DNA of 64,000 nt from an uncultured Lachnospiraceae bacterium (GTDB lineage: Bacteria; Bacillota; Clostridia; Lachnospirales; Lachnospiraceae): the NCBI GenBank assembly GCA_910584205.1, contig CAJUAA010000006.1:1-64000 (forward strand), in the 5' to 3' direction. Below, in pieces: positions 34,313 through 42,310 of the stretch. How positions within the stretch are numbered: the first letter of the stretch is position 1; each line of letters opens with the position of its first letter. The position numbers and the translations under genes were made by a program. The notes beneath the pieces were generated by a model that was given only the letters and a program-made list of their open reading frames with translations, had not been told where the DNA came from and did not search any database.

Positions 34313-35026
34313 CTACTGATTTTTGTTGATGATCGTCGTCCGGAAGGTTCCGGAAGCCAGATCGATGTACCGGACGAAGAGGGATACTTTATTGTCCTCG
34401 TTCAGGCTGTTCCAGAGCATGCCGGCAAACGCGTCCATGTCGCCGGGGATGGATACGGGCTTTGGTTCCCCTTCAAAGCTGGGCAGGGGATCGCCGTCCT
34501 GCATGTAGGTGTGGATGAAATGTCCTTCTCCTGCCTTCGGATTTTCATAGGCAAAGGTGTAGCGGCGGCAGGAGTCCGGATCGCCGTTGTTGCTCTTCAA
34601 GATGGACATGGCGTAATTGTAGCTGCCGGATTCGATGTGCAGGATGCCGGAGATCCGGGGCGTATAATTGGGAGCGTCCGGTTCGAAGGTGCGGGAACGC
34701 AGGGACTGCTCAAAGGTCATCTGGCAGTCCATCCCCTCATAGATGGTATCCGTCTGATCGCCGTTTGTGACGATGGTCTTGTTGCCCAGTACCCGGACCG
34801 GCGCGTAGATGATAAGACTGGGGTCTTCCAGCTTGGAAGGATCGTACGCCTGGGTGCGGATTCCGTCTCCGTCTTCCACGAAGACGCGGTTGCGGCTGTT
34901 TTGGCTCCTTCCCATGATAAAGTAGGCGGTGACGGCGCTGGCGCCGTCGGGCGTACGGCCGATGATGATGCCCCGGCCGGGATAGGAATTGGAACGAAGT
35001 TCCTGTTCGAGTGATAATAAGGTCAT
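34313..35026 (-). CDS. purO: IMP cyclohydrolase, PurO type
   Basis: A 237-residue enzyme closing the ring of FAICAR to form IMP, the last step of purine synthesis. It belongs to the PurO family first known from archaea rather than the PurH N-terminal domain. Characteristic stretches are YPGRGIIIGRTPDG, AYFIMGRSQNSRNRVF, the SLIIYAPVRVL strand and the PRISGIL and GSYNYAMSILK segments. The ATG at 35026 follows GCGAGG; the open frame further upstream runs through the riboswitch leader and is not coding. Its stop codon is part of the purH ribosome site. Confidence 0.93.
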   Translation of the reverse strand: MTLLSLEQELRSNSYPGRGIIIGRTPDGASAVTAYFIMGRSQNSRNRVFVEDGDGIRTQAYDPSKLEDPSLIIYAPVRVLGNKTIVTNGDQTDTIYEGMDCQMTFEQSLRSRTFEPDAPNYTPRISGILHIESGSYNYAMSILKSNNGDPDSCRRYTFAYENPKAGEGHFIHTYMQDGDPLPSFEGEPKPVSIPGDMDAFAGMLWNSLNEDNKVSLFVRYIDLASGTFRTTIINKNQ

Positions 35027-35156
35027 GAATGCCTCGCTTTCTGTCCCTGTTTCCGACAGGGACGGGGAGTTCCTGCGTGGAAAACAGCGGCAGGAACCGA
35101 CTTCATGGTTTCTGACATGCAGAAGATCAGACGGGGAACCCTTTCCCCCTGTGCAT

Positions 35157-35280
35157 AAAAACCGCCTGGGCGCACAGCGATACTGCATGCGCCCAGGCGG
35201 TCGGCTTTTTATATGATCTGCGTTCCCCGCAGGTTGTTCCTGCCCGGGCCATGCCCGTTTTCCGCCAGTTGCGCAGATGT
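35157..35280 (-). promoter_or_regulatory. ZTP (pfl) riboswitch with overlapping terminator
   Basis: Read on the minus strand: P1 is formed by ATCTGCG (35278-35272) with CGCAGAT (35222-35216). ACTGGCGG, then a GCAGG-AACAA-CCTGC hairpin and GGGGA follow the pfl consensus. GCCGACCGCCTGGGC (35205-35191) is the conserved 3' element, and GGCGG (35266-35262) can form the pseudoknot with CCGCC (35200-35196). The same CCGCCTGGGC is the 5' arm of a 14-base-pair terminator (35201-35188 with 35174-35161) followed by TTTTT. Ligand binding should therefore prevent termination and switch on purO-purH. Downstream in 35027-35156 are two further stem-loops but no gene. Confidence 0.93.
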
Positions 35281-35357
35281 TGTCCTATACATACAGAAGA
35301 AGCGTGCAGACCGGCAAAAAACAACCTGATCCAAAAGCCCTCTGCAGATATGACATC

Positions 35358-35386
35358 ATCATATAGGAAGCGGCGGATTTTTTCAA
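35358..35386 (-). promoter_or_regulatory. sigma-A promoter for the ZTP riboswitch-purO-purH transcript
   Basis: Minus strand TTGAAA (35386-35381), a 17-base spacer and TATGAT (35363-35358). The aptamer starts about 75 bases downstream. Confidence 0.75.
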
Positions 35387-35408
35387 GAGGGAAAATAAAA
35401 TTTTCCGG

Positions 35409-36695
35409 TCATTTCAGCTCCGGCCGTGCGGGGTCTACGATCCGGGAGGCGTCGATCAGATCCGCCACGGACTGGGGCCTTGAGATCATCGTATAACCGT
35501 CCAGATTGCAGCGGGTCTGCCGGACATAGCCGTCCTTGACGGAGACAAACGGCTTCGACGCCCACACGCCGCAGAAATAGCGGAAGCCCATGGACTGCAG
35601 ATACGACAGCTTCGGGCCGGGATAGTCGATCTCCTCCCCGTAGGGATAGATGTAGAGATCCGTATCCCCCACGTAAGCGGCGATCTCCTCCTGCCAGCGC
35701 TCCGTGTCCGCTGCCAGAGAATTCTGGGAAATGTCCGCCGTATGTTTATGCCCGTAGCCGTGGGAGGCGAAGAGCCATCCGGTCTCCTTCAGCCGGTCAG
35801 CGATGGTGCGGACCGCTTCCCGGTCTGCCTCCAGCGTGGGGCTTTCCATGTCGTTGATCCGGTATCCCAGCGTCCCTTCGTAGCCGGTGGCGGCAATGAT
35901 GCCCTTGGCTCCCCGGAGGGAGAAATCCGGATGCTCCTTTACAAAGGCATCCAGGATGGGCATGACGTCATAGTCGCCGATGTGTTCGGTTCCGTCCTGA
36001 TCGATATAGAGGTTTTTCACGTCGCCGTTTTCGTCCAGCACCAGCCGTTTGGCGAAGCCGTCGTTTTCCATATAGTCGTAGTAGCTCACATCGTCCACGG
36101 ACAGTACAAGAGGGATCTTTCCCTCCGGCACAAGCGGCTGTGCGGCGGTCAGGGTGACGTTCCCCTCCTCGTCCACCTGTTCTTCCGCCAGATCGTGAAT
36201 ATCGATTAATATGTACTGATTGGCGTACAGCTCATCCAGAATGGCGCGGAATTCGTCCACGGTGGTCATCCAGTAATTGTAGCCGTTTTCCATATAATCC
36301 CCGTCAAAGGCCAGGGAGGTGTCCACGATCAGCGAGTGGAAGAAGATATGGCGTACCGGCTGGTCATAGGGGACAAAGGAATCCAGCCCGTCCGTACAGG
36401 CGGCAATGGCGGAGAGGACTTCCTCGTCCTGTGCGTATTCCTCCGGTACTTCCTGAAGCAGCGCAAGGGCCGCTTCGTAATCGTAGCTCTTCGCCAGTTC
36501 CGCGGCCTCCTGAAGGACAGGGGAGAGCGTCTCCTCTCTTTTTTCGGCGGCCAGTTCCTCTTCCGTGGGAACCGGTTCCTCCTGTACCTGTACTTCCTCC
36601 GCCGAAGCCGGCGTCTCCTGCGGGGCTGCGCCGCAGGCGGTCAGTCCCATTGTAAAAATAAAAGCATAAAACATCAGCAGTTTCTTTTTCTTCAT
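35409..36695 (-). CDS. Polysaccharide deacetylase-like lipoprotein
   Basis: A 428-residue exported protein. The signal peptide ends in GLTAC, so Cys21 is the lipid site. A Glu-rich linker (about 22-60) leads to a helical region and then a NodB-like deacetylase domain (about 125-420). The metal motif is shifted from the usual TFDD to LSVDD (about residues 205-210), and SHGYGHKH supplies the His pair. The DDVS and HGYGH pattern suggests a working deacetylase on a surface glycan, but activity is not certain. The gene stands alone; I see no strong promoter upstream in 36696-36960. The 3' end lies close to the purine promoter. Confidence 0.83.
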   Translation of the reverse strand: MKKKKLLMFYAFIFTMGLTACGAAPQETPASAEEVQVQEEPVPTEEELAAEKREETLSPVLQEAAELAKSYDYEAALALLQEVPEEYAQDEEVLSAIAACTDGLDSFVPYDQPVRHIFFHSLIVDTSLAFDGDYMENGYNYWMTTVDEFRAILDELYANQYILIDIHDLAEEQVDEEGNVTLTAAQPLVPEGKIPLVLSVDDVSYYDYMENDGFAKRLVLDENGDVKNLYIDQDGTEHIGDYDVMPILDAFVKEHPDFSLRGAKGIIAATGYEGTLGYRINDMESPTLEADREAVRTIADRLKETGWLFASHGYGHKHTADISQNSLAADTERWQEEIAAYVGDTDLYIYPYGEEIDYPGPKLSYLQSMGFRYFCGVWASKPFVSVKDGYVRQTRCNLDGYTMISRPQSVADLIDASRIVDPARPELK

Positions 36696-36873
36696 CGGTT
36701 TTCCTGTTCCTGTCTTCCAAATAGATTATCCTGAACATATTTGAACGTATGTTTAAGACAGATATTATTTTAGCAGAAATACGCCGTAAAATGATTACAA
36801 ATGTGTTACAGGATGCGGAATATTTTCTTAAATCGCAGGATGGACAGGGAACGTAAAAAAATTGCAGAAAATA

Positions 36874-36902
36874 TTGCGATTGCCATCGGCGTGTGATATG
36901 AT
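36874..36902 (+). promoter_or_regulatory. sigma-A promoter for alaS
   Basis: TTGCGA (36874-36879), a 17-base spacer and TATGAT (36897-36902). No T-box leader lies between it and alaS; only about 70 bases separate the two. Confidence 0.65.
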
Positions 36903-36974
36903 GGTTAACATGCGAAAGCAGCGTCCGGAGGATCTTTCTGCCCGGATGCGGAAGTCTGACAGGAGGAGATGAAT

Positions 36975-39617
36975 GTGAAAGAATACGGTGTTAATGAGCT
37001 TCGCAGGATGTTCCTTGAATTTTTTGAAAGCAAGGACCACCTGAAGATGAACAGCTTTTCTCTTGTACCGCGCAACGACAAGAGCCTGCTGCTGATCAAC
37101 TCCGGCATGGCGCCGTTAAAGCCATATTTTACAGGCGCGGAGATTCCGCCCAGAAAGCGGGTGACCACGTGCCAGAAGTGCATCCGTACCGGCGATATTG
37201 AGAACGTGGGCAAGACCGCGCGCCACGGTACGTTTTTTGAGATGCTGGGAAATTTCTCTTTCGGAGATTATTTTAAGAACGAGGCCATTGCCTGGTCCTG
37301 GGAATTCCTGACCGAGGTGGTGGGGCTTGATCCGGACCGCCTGTATCCGTCGGTCTATCAGGACGACGACGAGGCCTTTGAGATCTGGAATAAGAAGATC
37401 GGCATCCCGGCGGAGCGGATCTACCGTTTCGGCAAGGAGGATAATTTCTGGGAGCACGGGGCGGGCCCCTGCGGTCCCTGTTCGGAGATCTACTATGACC
37501 GGGGCGAGAAGTACGGCTGCGGAAAGCCCGGCTGTACCGTGGGCTGCGACTGCGACCGCTATATGGAGATCTGGAACAATGTATTTACCCAGTTTGACAA
37601 CGACGGGAACAACCACTATACGGAGCTGGTCCAGAAAAATATCGATACAGGCATGGGCCTGGAGCGTCTGGCGTCGGTGGTGCAGGATGTGGATTCCATC
37701 TTTGACGTGGATACGGTCCGGGCGCTTCGTGACAAAGTGTGCGAATTTGCCCGCTGCGAGTATAAGAAGGATGAGGAGAAGGATGTGTCCATCCGTCTGA
37801 TTACGGACCATATCCGTTCTGCCACCTTCATGATCTCCGACGGCATCATGCCCACCAACGTGGGGAGAGGTTATGTGCTGCGCCGCCTGATCCGCCGTGC
37901 GGCAAGGCACGGGCGCCTTCTGGGCATCGAGGGGAAATTCCTGGCGAAGCTTTCCGAGACGGTCATCGAAGGGTCGAAAGACGGCTATCCGGAGCTGGAA
38001 GAGAAGCGGGAATTTATCGTCCAGGTGCTGACGCAGGAGGAAAACAAGTTCAATAAGACCATCGACCAGGGCCTGGGGATTCTGGCGGATCTGGAAGAGG
38101 CCATGAAGGCGGCGGGAGAGAAGACGCTGTCCGGTTCCGACGCGTTCCGGCTCTATGACACCTATGGGTTCCCGCTGGACCTGACCATGGAGATTCTGGA
38201 GGAGAAGGGATACCAGGTGGACGAGGACGGCTTCCGGGCGTGCATGGAAGAGCAGAGGAAGCGCGCGCAGGAGTCCCACGAGGTGACCAACTATATGGGA
38301 GCCGACGCCACGGTCTATGATGAGATCGACGCTTCCGTGACGACGGAATTCATCGGTTACGACCGTCTGGAGGCGGCTTCAAAGGTAACCGTCCTCACGA
38401 CGGATACGGAGCTTGCGGGCGCGCTCTCCGAGGGAGAGATGGGTACCGTCTTTGTGGAGGAGACCCCGTTTTATGCCACCATGGGCGGCCAGCAGGGCGA
38501 CAAAGGCACGATTACGTGTGGAGACGCAGTGTTTGCCGTGGAGGATACGATCAAGCTTCTGGGCGGCAAGGTGGGCCATGTGGGCCGGATGGTTTCCGGC
38601 GCGATTCAGACGGGAGATACGGTCACGCTTTCCGTGGATGCGGCAGGACGTGCGGATACGTGTAAGAACCACAGCGCGACCCATCTGCTCCAGAAGGCGC
38701 TGAAGTTGGTGCTGGGCAACCACGTGGAACAGAAAGGCTCTCTCGTCACTCCGGACCGCCTGCGCTTTGACTTTGCTCATTTCCAGCAGATGACGGCCGA
38801 AGAGCTTCAAAAAGTAGAGGACATGGTCAATGAGGAGATTCAGGCGGCGCTTCCGGTGGTGACGCAGGTCATGAATCTGGAAGAGGCGAAGAAGAGCGGA
38901 GCTATGGCGCTCTTCGATGAGAAATACGCCGAGGACGTCCGCGTGGTGTCTATGGGTGAGTTTTCCAAAGAGCTGTGCGGAGGGACGCATGTGGACAATA
39001 CCGGCGTGATTACGGCGTTCAAGATCGTATCGGAATCCGGGATCGCCGCAGGCGTACGCCGGATCGAGGCGCTGACCGGAGCGGGAGTCTTCCGTTATTA
39101 CAGGGAACAGGAAGAACGGCTCCTGGAGGCTGCGAAGCTTCTGAAGGCGTCTCCGGCTTCCGTGGCGGAGAAGATCGGGCACCTTCTGACGGAGATGAAG
39201 GCGCTGCAGAGCGAGAACGAGGCGCTGAAGAGCCGGGCGGCCAGGGATGCGCTGGGCGACGTGATGAATCAGGTGCAGGAGGTCAAAGGTGTCCGGCTGC
39301 TTGCCGCGAAGGTGGAAGGCGTGGATATGAACGGCCTGCGGGATCTGGGCGACCAGCTGAAGGAGAAGCTGGGCGAGGGCGTGGTCCTGCTGGCTTCCGT
39401 GGCAGACGGCAGGGTGAGCCTGATGGCGACGGCTACGGACGGAGCCATGAAGGCGGGCGCCCATGCGGGCAACCTGATCAAGGCCATTGCGTCTGTGGTC
39501 GGCGGAGGCGGCGGAGGCCGTCCCAACATGGCCCAGGCCGGCGGCAAGAATCCGGCGGGCGTGGACGAGGCGCTGGCAAAGGCTGCGGAGGTTGTGGCCG
39601 GCCAGATCAAAGAGTAA
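36975..39617 (+). CDS. alaS: Alanyl-tRNA synthetase
   Basis: An 880-residue class II synthetase that charges tRNA-Ala. In order: the catalytic domain (about 1-250) with RVTTCQKCIRTGDIENVG and the motif 2 and 3 stretches, the tRNA-binding domain, the editing domain with its HSATHLLQKAL motif, and CGGTHVDNTG zinc-binding residues (about 665). The C-terminal oligomerisation domain (about 735-880) has a glycine-rich end. ATG at 36969 lies only two bases after AGGAGG, while GTG at 36975 has normal spacing and gives the family N-terminus KEYGVNELRRMF; GTG is preferred. Confidence 0.96.
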   Translation: MKEYGVNELRRMFLEFFESKDHLKMNSFSLVPRNDKSLLLINSGMAPLKPYFTGAEIPPRKRVTTCQKCIRTGDIENVGKTARHGTFFEMLGNFSFGDYFKNEAIAWSWEFLTEVVGLDPDRLYPSVYQDDDEAFEIWNKKIGIPAERIYRFGKEDNFWEHGAGPCGPCSEIYYDRGEKYGCGKPGCTVGCDCDRYMEIWNNVFTQFDNDGNNHYTELVQKNIDTGMGLERLASVVQDVDSIFDVDTVRALRDKVCEFARCEYKKDEEKDVSIRLITDHIRSATFMISDGIMPTNVGRGYVLRRLIRRAARHGRLLGIEGKFLAKLSETVIEGSKDGYPELEEKREFIVQVLTQEENKFNKTIDQGLGILADLEEAMKAAGEKTLSGSDAFRLYDTYGFPLDLTMEILEEKGYQVDEDGFRACMEEQRKRAQESHEVTNYMGADATVYDEIDASVTTEFIGYDRLEAASKVTVLTTDTELAGALSEGEMGTVFVEETPFYATMGGQQGDKGTITCGDAVFAVEDTIKLLGGKVGHVGRMVSGAIQTGDTVTLSVDAAGRADTCKNHSATHLLQKALKLVLGNHVEQKGSLVTPDRLRFDFAHFQQMTAEELQKVEDMVNEEIQAALPVVTQVMNLEEAKKSGAMALFDEKYAEDVRVVSMGEFSKELCGGTHVDNTGVITAFKIVSESGIAAGVRRIEALTGAGVFRYYREQEERLLEAAKLLKASPASVAEKIGHLLTEMKALQSENEALKSRAARDALGDVMNQVQEVKGVRLLAAKVEGVDMNGLRDLGDQLKEKLGEGVVLLASVADGRVSLMATATDGAMKAGAHAGNLIKAIASVVGGGGGGRPNMAQAGGKNPAGVDEALAKAAEVVAGQIKE

Positions 39618-39638
39618 AAGAAAAGGAGAGTGTGTAAC

Positions 39639-39959
39639 ATGACAACAGGTTTGAAAGGATGGCTTTGGTTTGTACTGGTGGTGAATGCGATCTCATGCGT
39701 GAGTATGGTATCGATGGCGCTCCTGGCGCCGCTGGCATGGATCAGCGTTGTTTTGGAGATTCTGATTATAGCAGGGGTGTCCATGCTTCTGTTTGGCCGT
39801 AAAAAGATGGGGTTCTATCTGATCTGCGGTGCAGCGGTACTGGGCTTGATTGTTAATGTGATTCTTGGCGTGAATATCATCTACGCTCTGGTCAGTGCGG
39901 TTCTGATGCCGATGATCACATGGCTGCTCATGAAGAATACCTGGTACGAATTCCAGTAA
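39639..39959 (+). CDS. Small membrane protein, three TM segments
   Basis: A 106-residue hydrophobic protein of unknown function. Helices are visible at about residues 9-30, 32-50 and 60-98, the last long enough for two short helices with a GxxxGxxx pattern. There is no signal peptide and no charged active-site motif. ATG at 39639 follows AAGGAG by ten bases, whereas GTG at 39630 overlaps the ribosome site. It comes 21 bases after alaS and before the rpsU promoter, so it is probably transcribed with alaS. Confidence 0.7.
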   Translation: MTTGLKGWLWFVLVVNAISCVSMVSMALLAPLAWISVVLEILIIAGVSMLLFGRKKMGFYLICGAAVLGLIVNVILGVNIIYALVSAVLMPMITWLLMKNTWYEFQ

Positions 39960-39974
39960 AAATAAAAAAAGATA

Positions 39975-40003
39975 TTGACAAAAGATGTCGCAACCCATAT
40001 AAT
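39975..40003 (+). promoter_or_regulatory. Consensus sigma-A promoter for rpsU
   Basis: TTGACA (39975-39980), a 17-base spacer and TATAAT (39998-40003): a perfect match on both boxes, as expected for a ribosomal protein gene. Confidence 0.9.
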
Positions 40004-40029
40004 GGATGCAGTGCAATAAAATACCCAGA

Positions 40030-40057
40030 CAGTTGTATTTGGCACAATACACAACTG
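40030..40057 (+). promoter_or_regulatory. Leader hairpin of rpsU
   Basis: CAGTTGT (40030-40036) pairs with ACAACTG (40051-40057), with a further ATT/AAT extension inside, immediately before the GGAGGGAGG. It could regulate translation of S21; no T-run follows. Confidence 0.55.
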
Positions 40058-40079
40058 GAGGGAGGTTAGGTGTGAGTCT

Positions 40080-40256
40080 ATGTCAAATGTAGTCGTTAAA
40101 GAAAACGAAACTTTGGACAGCGCGTTACGTCGTTTCAAGAGAAACTGTGCGAAGGCGGGAATTCAGCAGGAGATCCGTAAGAGAGAGCATTATGAGAAAC
40201 CGAGCGTAAAGCGTAAGAAAAAGTCCGAAGCTGCCAGGAAGCGTAAATATAATTAA
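40080..40256 (+). CDS. rpsU: 30S ribosomal protein S21
   Basis: A 58-residue ribosomal protein beginning MSNVVVKENETLDSALRRFKRNCAKAG. It is basic with the C-terminal Lys/Arg-rich tail (KRKKKSEAARKRKYN) that binds the small subunit near the anti-Shine-Dalgarno. The ATG at 40080 follows a purine-rich stretch, with AGG nine bases upstream; the GGAGG at 40061-40065 is further away. It is monocistronic: a consensus promoter and hairpin leader precede it, and a terminator follows. Confidence 0.95.
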   Translation: MSNVVVKENETLDSALRRFKRNCAKAGIQQEIRKREHYEKPSVKRKKKSEAARKRKYN

Positions 40257-40268
40257 AATTGTGCAGTG

Positions 40269-40299
40269 ATGCCTTGACTGTGAAGTCAAGGCATTTCTT
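40269..40299 (+). terminator. Terminator after rpsU
   Basis: ATGCCTTGAC (40269-40278) pairs with GTCAAGGCAT (40285-40294) around a six-base loop, followed by TTCTTAT. The short T-run makes it moderate in strength. Confidence 0.7.
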
Positions 40300-40315
40300 A
40301 TAGGAGTCAGAAGAG

Positions 40316-40801
40316 ATGGGGAACTTTTTCAGAGCATTTCTGAACAACAGGATATTGATGTGCGGAGTCAGCGGATGGGCGGTGGCGCAGGTGATGAAGA
40401 CGATTATTTACGCACTGGTCAATCATGAGATCCGCTGGGAGCGCATGGTGGGGGACGGCGGCATGCCCAGCGGCCATTCCGCCACGGTCAGCGCCATGGC
40501 GGCGGCGTCCGGGATTCTGTACGGTATACAGTCGTTTGAATTTGCCATTGCGTGCATGCTGGCGATCATCGTCATGCATGATGCCATGGGCGTCCGTATG
40601 GAAACCGGGAGACAGGGAAAGGTACTGAATGAGATGATTGAATTCTTCCGGACGGAGGGGTTTGTAGAGGCGTTTAAGAAGAATGACCGGATGTACGAGT
40701 TCTGGGAAGCGAGCCTGAAGGAATTTGTGGGGCATACGCCGCTGCAGGTGTGCGTGGGATGCATCCTGGGGATCCTGATCGCCTGCGTGATGACGCTGTG
40801 A
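40316..40801 (+). CDS. Divergent PAP2 family membrane protein
   Basis: A 161-residue integral membrane protein of the divergent PAP2 family (formerly DUF212). The motif GGMPSGHSA (about 48-56) is the phosphatase-like PSGH signature, and HDAMGVRMETGRQ contains the second His/Arg element. Hydrophobic helices lie at about 15-35, 55-92 and 143-160. It probably removes phosphate from a lipid such as an isoprenoid or phosphatidate, but this family's activity is not firmly established. The gene stands between terminators. Confidence 0.85.
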   Translation: MGNFFRAFLNNRILMCGVSGWAVAQVMKTIIYALVNHEIRWERMVGDGGMPSGHSATVSAMAAASGILYGIQSFEFAIACMLAIIVMHDAMGVRMETGRQGKVLNEMIEFFRTEGFVEAFKKNDRMYEFWEASLKEFVGHTPLQVCVGCILGILIACVMTL

Positions 40802-40865
40802 GTTCCGGCCGGCTTTCCGGGATCTCATTTTAACGGAAAGGCTGACAGGGCCGCGTGTATGACAA

Positions 40866-40898
40866 GACCGGAAGACATGGGATTTTCCGGTCCTTTTT
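40866..40898 (+). terminator. Terminator after PAP2 gene
   Basis: GACCGGAA (40866-40873) pairs with TTCCGGTC (40885-40892), followed by CTTTTT. Confidence 0.8.
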
Positions 40899-40954
40899 AT
40901 GCATATTTTTCCGTTTTGCCGCTACATTGTATAAAGGAATTCTGAGGTGATATT

Positions 40955-42232
40955 CTGAAAAAACTGTGTATATGGATCCTGACGGCGGTCCTGGCGTTTA
41001 CACCGGCGTCCGTGCTGGCCGCCGGGGAACAGACAGCGGAGCCGGAAACAGCCGGGGAGCAGAAGGCGGAGCCGGAAACAGCCGGGGAGCAGCCGGCAGA
41101 GCCGGAAGCAGCCGGAGGGCAGAAGGCGGAGCCGGCCGCGGACCATCAGGTGGCGGCGGAAGTAGCGGCTCCTCACGCGCTTTTGATGGAGGTGTCTACC
41201 GGAACCATACTGATGGGAAAGGCGGAGGATGAGAAGATCCATCCGGCAAGCGTGACGAAGATCATGACGATGCTTTTGATCCTGGAAGCCATAGAGGACG
41301 GGAAGATCGCCCTTTCGGACACCGTGTCCGTGTCCGAGCACGCTGCCTCCATGGGAGGCTCGCAGGTATATCTGGAGCCCTTTGAACAGCAGACGGTGGA
41401 GACGATGCTCAAATGCATCGCCGTGGCCAGCGCCAACGACGCGTGTGTGGCCATGGCGGAGCACATCAGCGGCAGCGAAGGAGATTTTGTCAAACGGATG
41501 AACGAAAGGGCGGCGGAGCTGGGGATGACGAACACCCATTTTGTCAACTGCTGCGGCCTGGATGACGACGAGCATCTGACTACTGCCAGAGATGTGGCGC
41601 TTATGTCCAGGGAACTTCTGCTGAACCATCCCCAGATTCATGAGTACTGTACCATCTGGATGGAGAACATCATCCATACGACGGCAAAAGGAAGCTTCGA
41701 GTTTGGCCTGACCAATACGAACAAGCTGATTAAGCAGTATGAATACGCCACCGGCCTGAAGACCGGATATACGAGCGTGGCGGGCTTCTGCGTGTCGGCC
41801 AGCGCCAAAAAGGATGAGATCGAGCTGGTCGCGGTGGTGATGGGCGGTGCGGACAGCAAGAGCCGATTCCAGGACGCGGTTACGCTTTTAAACAGCGGTT
41901 TTGCCTGCTGCAGCCTTTACCGGGATGAGAACCGGGTGGCGCTTTCCGATCTGCCGGTAGCCGGCGGGACGGAGGACCACGTAGCGCTGAAATATGCGGG
42001 GGATTTCTCCTATGTGTCCACGGACGGCAGCATTCTGTCGGATATGAAGCGTTCGCTGGAGCTTCCGGAATCCCTGGCCGCGCCGGTGAAGGAGGGGGAT
42101 ACAGTGGGCAGGGTCGCCTACATTCTGAATGGGCGCGAGATCGGGGAATCCCCGATTCTGGCGGCAGGAAATGTGGAAAAGGCCGGTTACGGCGACTACA
42201 TCCGGAGGACATTTCACATATTTTTGCTGTAA
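40955..42232 (+). CDS. D-alanyl-D-alanine carboxypeptidase (low-MW PBP), apparent CTG start
   Basis: A 425-residue serine peptidase that trims the terminal D-Ala of peptidoglycan stem peptides. A signal peptide (KKLCIWILTAVLAFTPASVLA) begins right after a CTG codon, and GAGGTGAT sits seven bases upstream. No ATG, GTG or TTG exists in frame between the stop at 40943 and the signal peptide, so CTG at 40955 is the likely start. A 10-residue repeat stretch follows. Catalytic motifs: Ser99-VT-Lys102, SAN, and KTG in LKTGYTS. The C-terminal beta domain (about 310-400) is the PBP5-type stalk. It acts outside the membrane; a membrane anchor may lie at the end. Confidence 0.85.
   Translation: MKKLCIWILTAVLAFTPASVLAAGEQTAEPETAGEQKAEPETAGEQPAEPEAAGGQKAEPAADHQVAAEVAAPHALLMEVSTGTILMGKAEDEKIHPASVTKIMTMLLILEAIEDGKIALSDTVSVSEHAASMGGSQVYLEPFEQQTVETMLKCIAVASANDACVAMAEHISGSEGDFVKRMNERAAELGMTNTHFVNCCGLDDDEHLTTARDVALMSRELLLNHPQIHEYCTIWMENIIHTTAKGSFEFGLTNTNKLIKQYEYATGLKTGYTSVAGFCVSASAKKDEIELVAVVMGGADSKSRFQDAVTLLNSGFACCSLYRDENRVALSDLPVAGGTEDHVALKYAGDFSYVSTDGSILSDMKRSLELPESLAAPVKEGDTVGRVAYILNGREIGESPILAAGNVEKAGYGDYIRRTFHIFLL
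41021..41135 (+). repeat. 30-bp tandem repeats in D,D-carboxypeptidase gene
   Basis: Units start at 41041, 41071 and 41101, with partial copies at each end. Each encodes a 10-residue Glu/Pro/Ala unit (AEPETAGEQK-like). This forms a flexible linker between signal peptide and catalytic domain. Confidence 0.85.
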
Positions 42233-42237
42233 AAGAA

Positions 42238-42267
42238 TTGCAGAAGGGCCGGCACCTGTGGTATGAT
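42238..42267 (+). promoter_or_regulatory. Promoter for metallophosphoesterase-scpA-scpB
   Basis: TTGCAG (42238-42243), an 18-base spacer ending in TGG and TATGAT (42262-42267), an extended -10 promoter 44 bases before the gene. Confidence 0.65.
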
Positions 42268-42310
42268 ATGCAGGCAGCCTGCGGACAGCGGGCGGTGGAA
42301 AGAAGGAATT

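Noticed and set aside
36903..36974. Possible T-box leader before alaS
   Set aside because: The leader is only about 70 bases and lacks the conserved T-box sequence and antiterminator.
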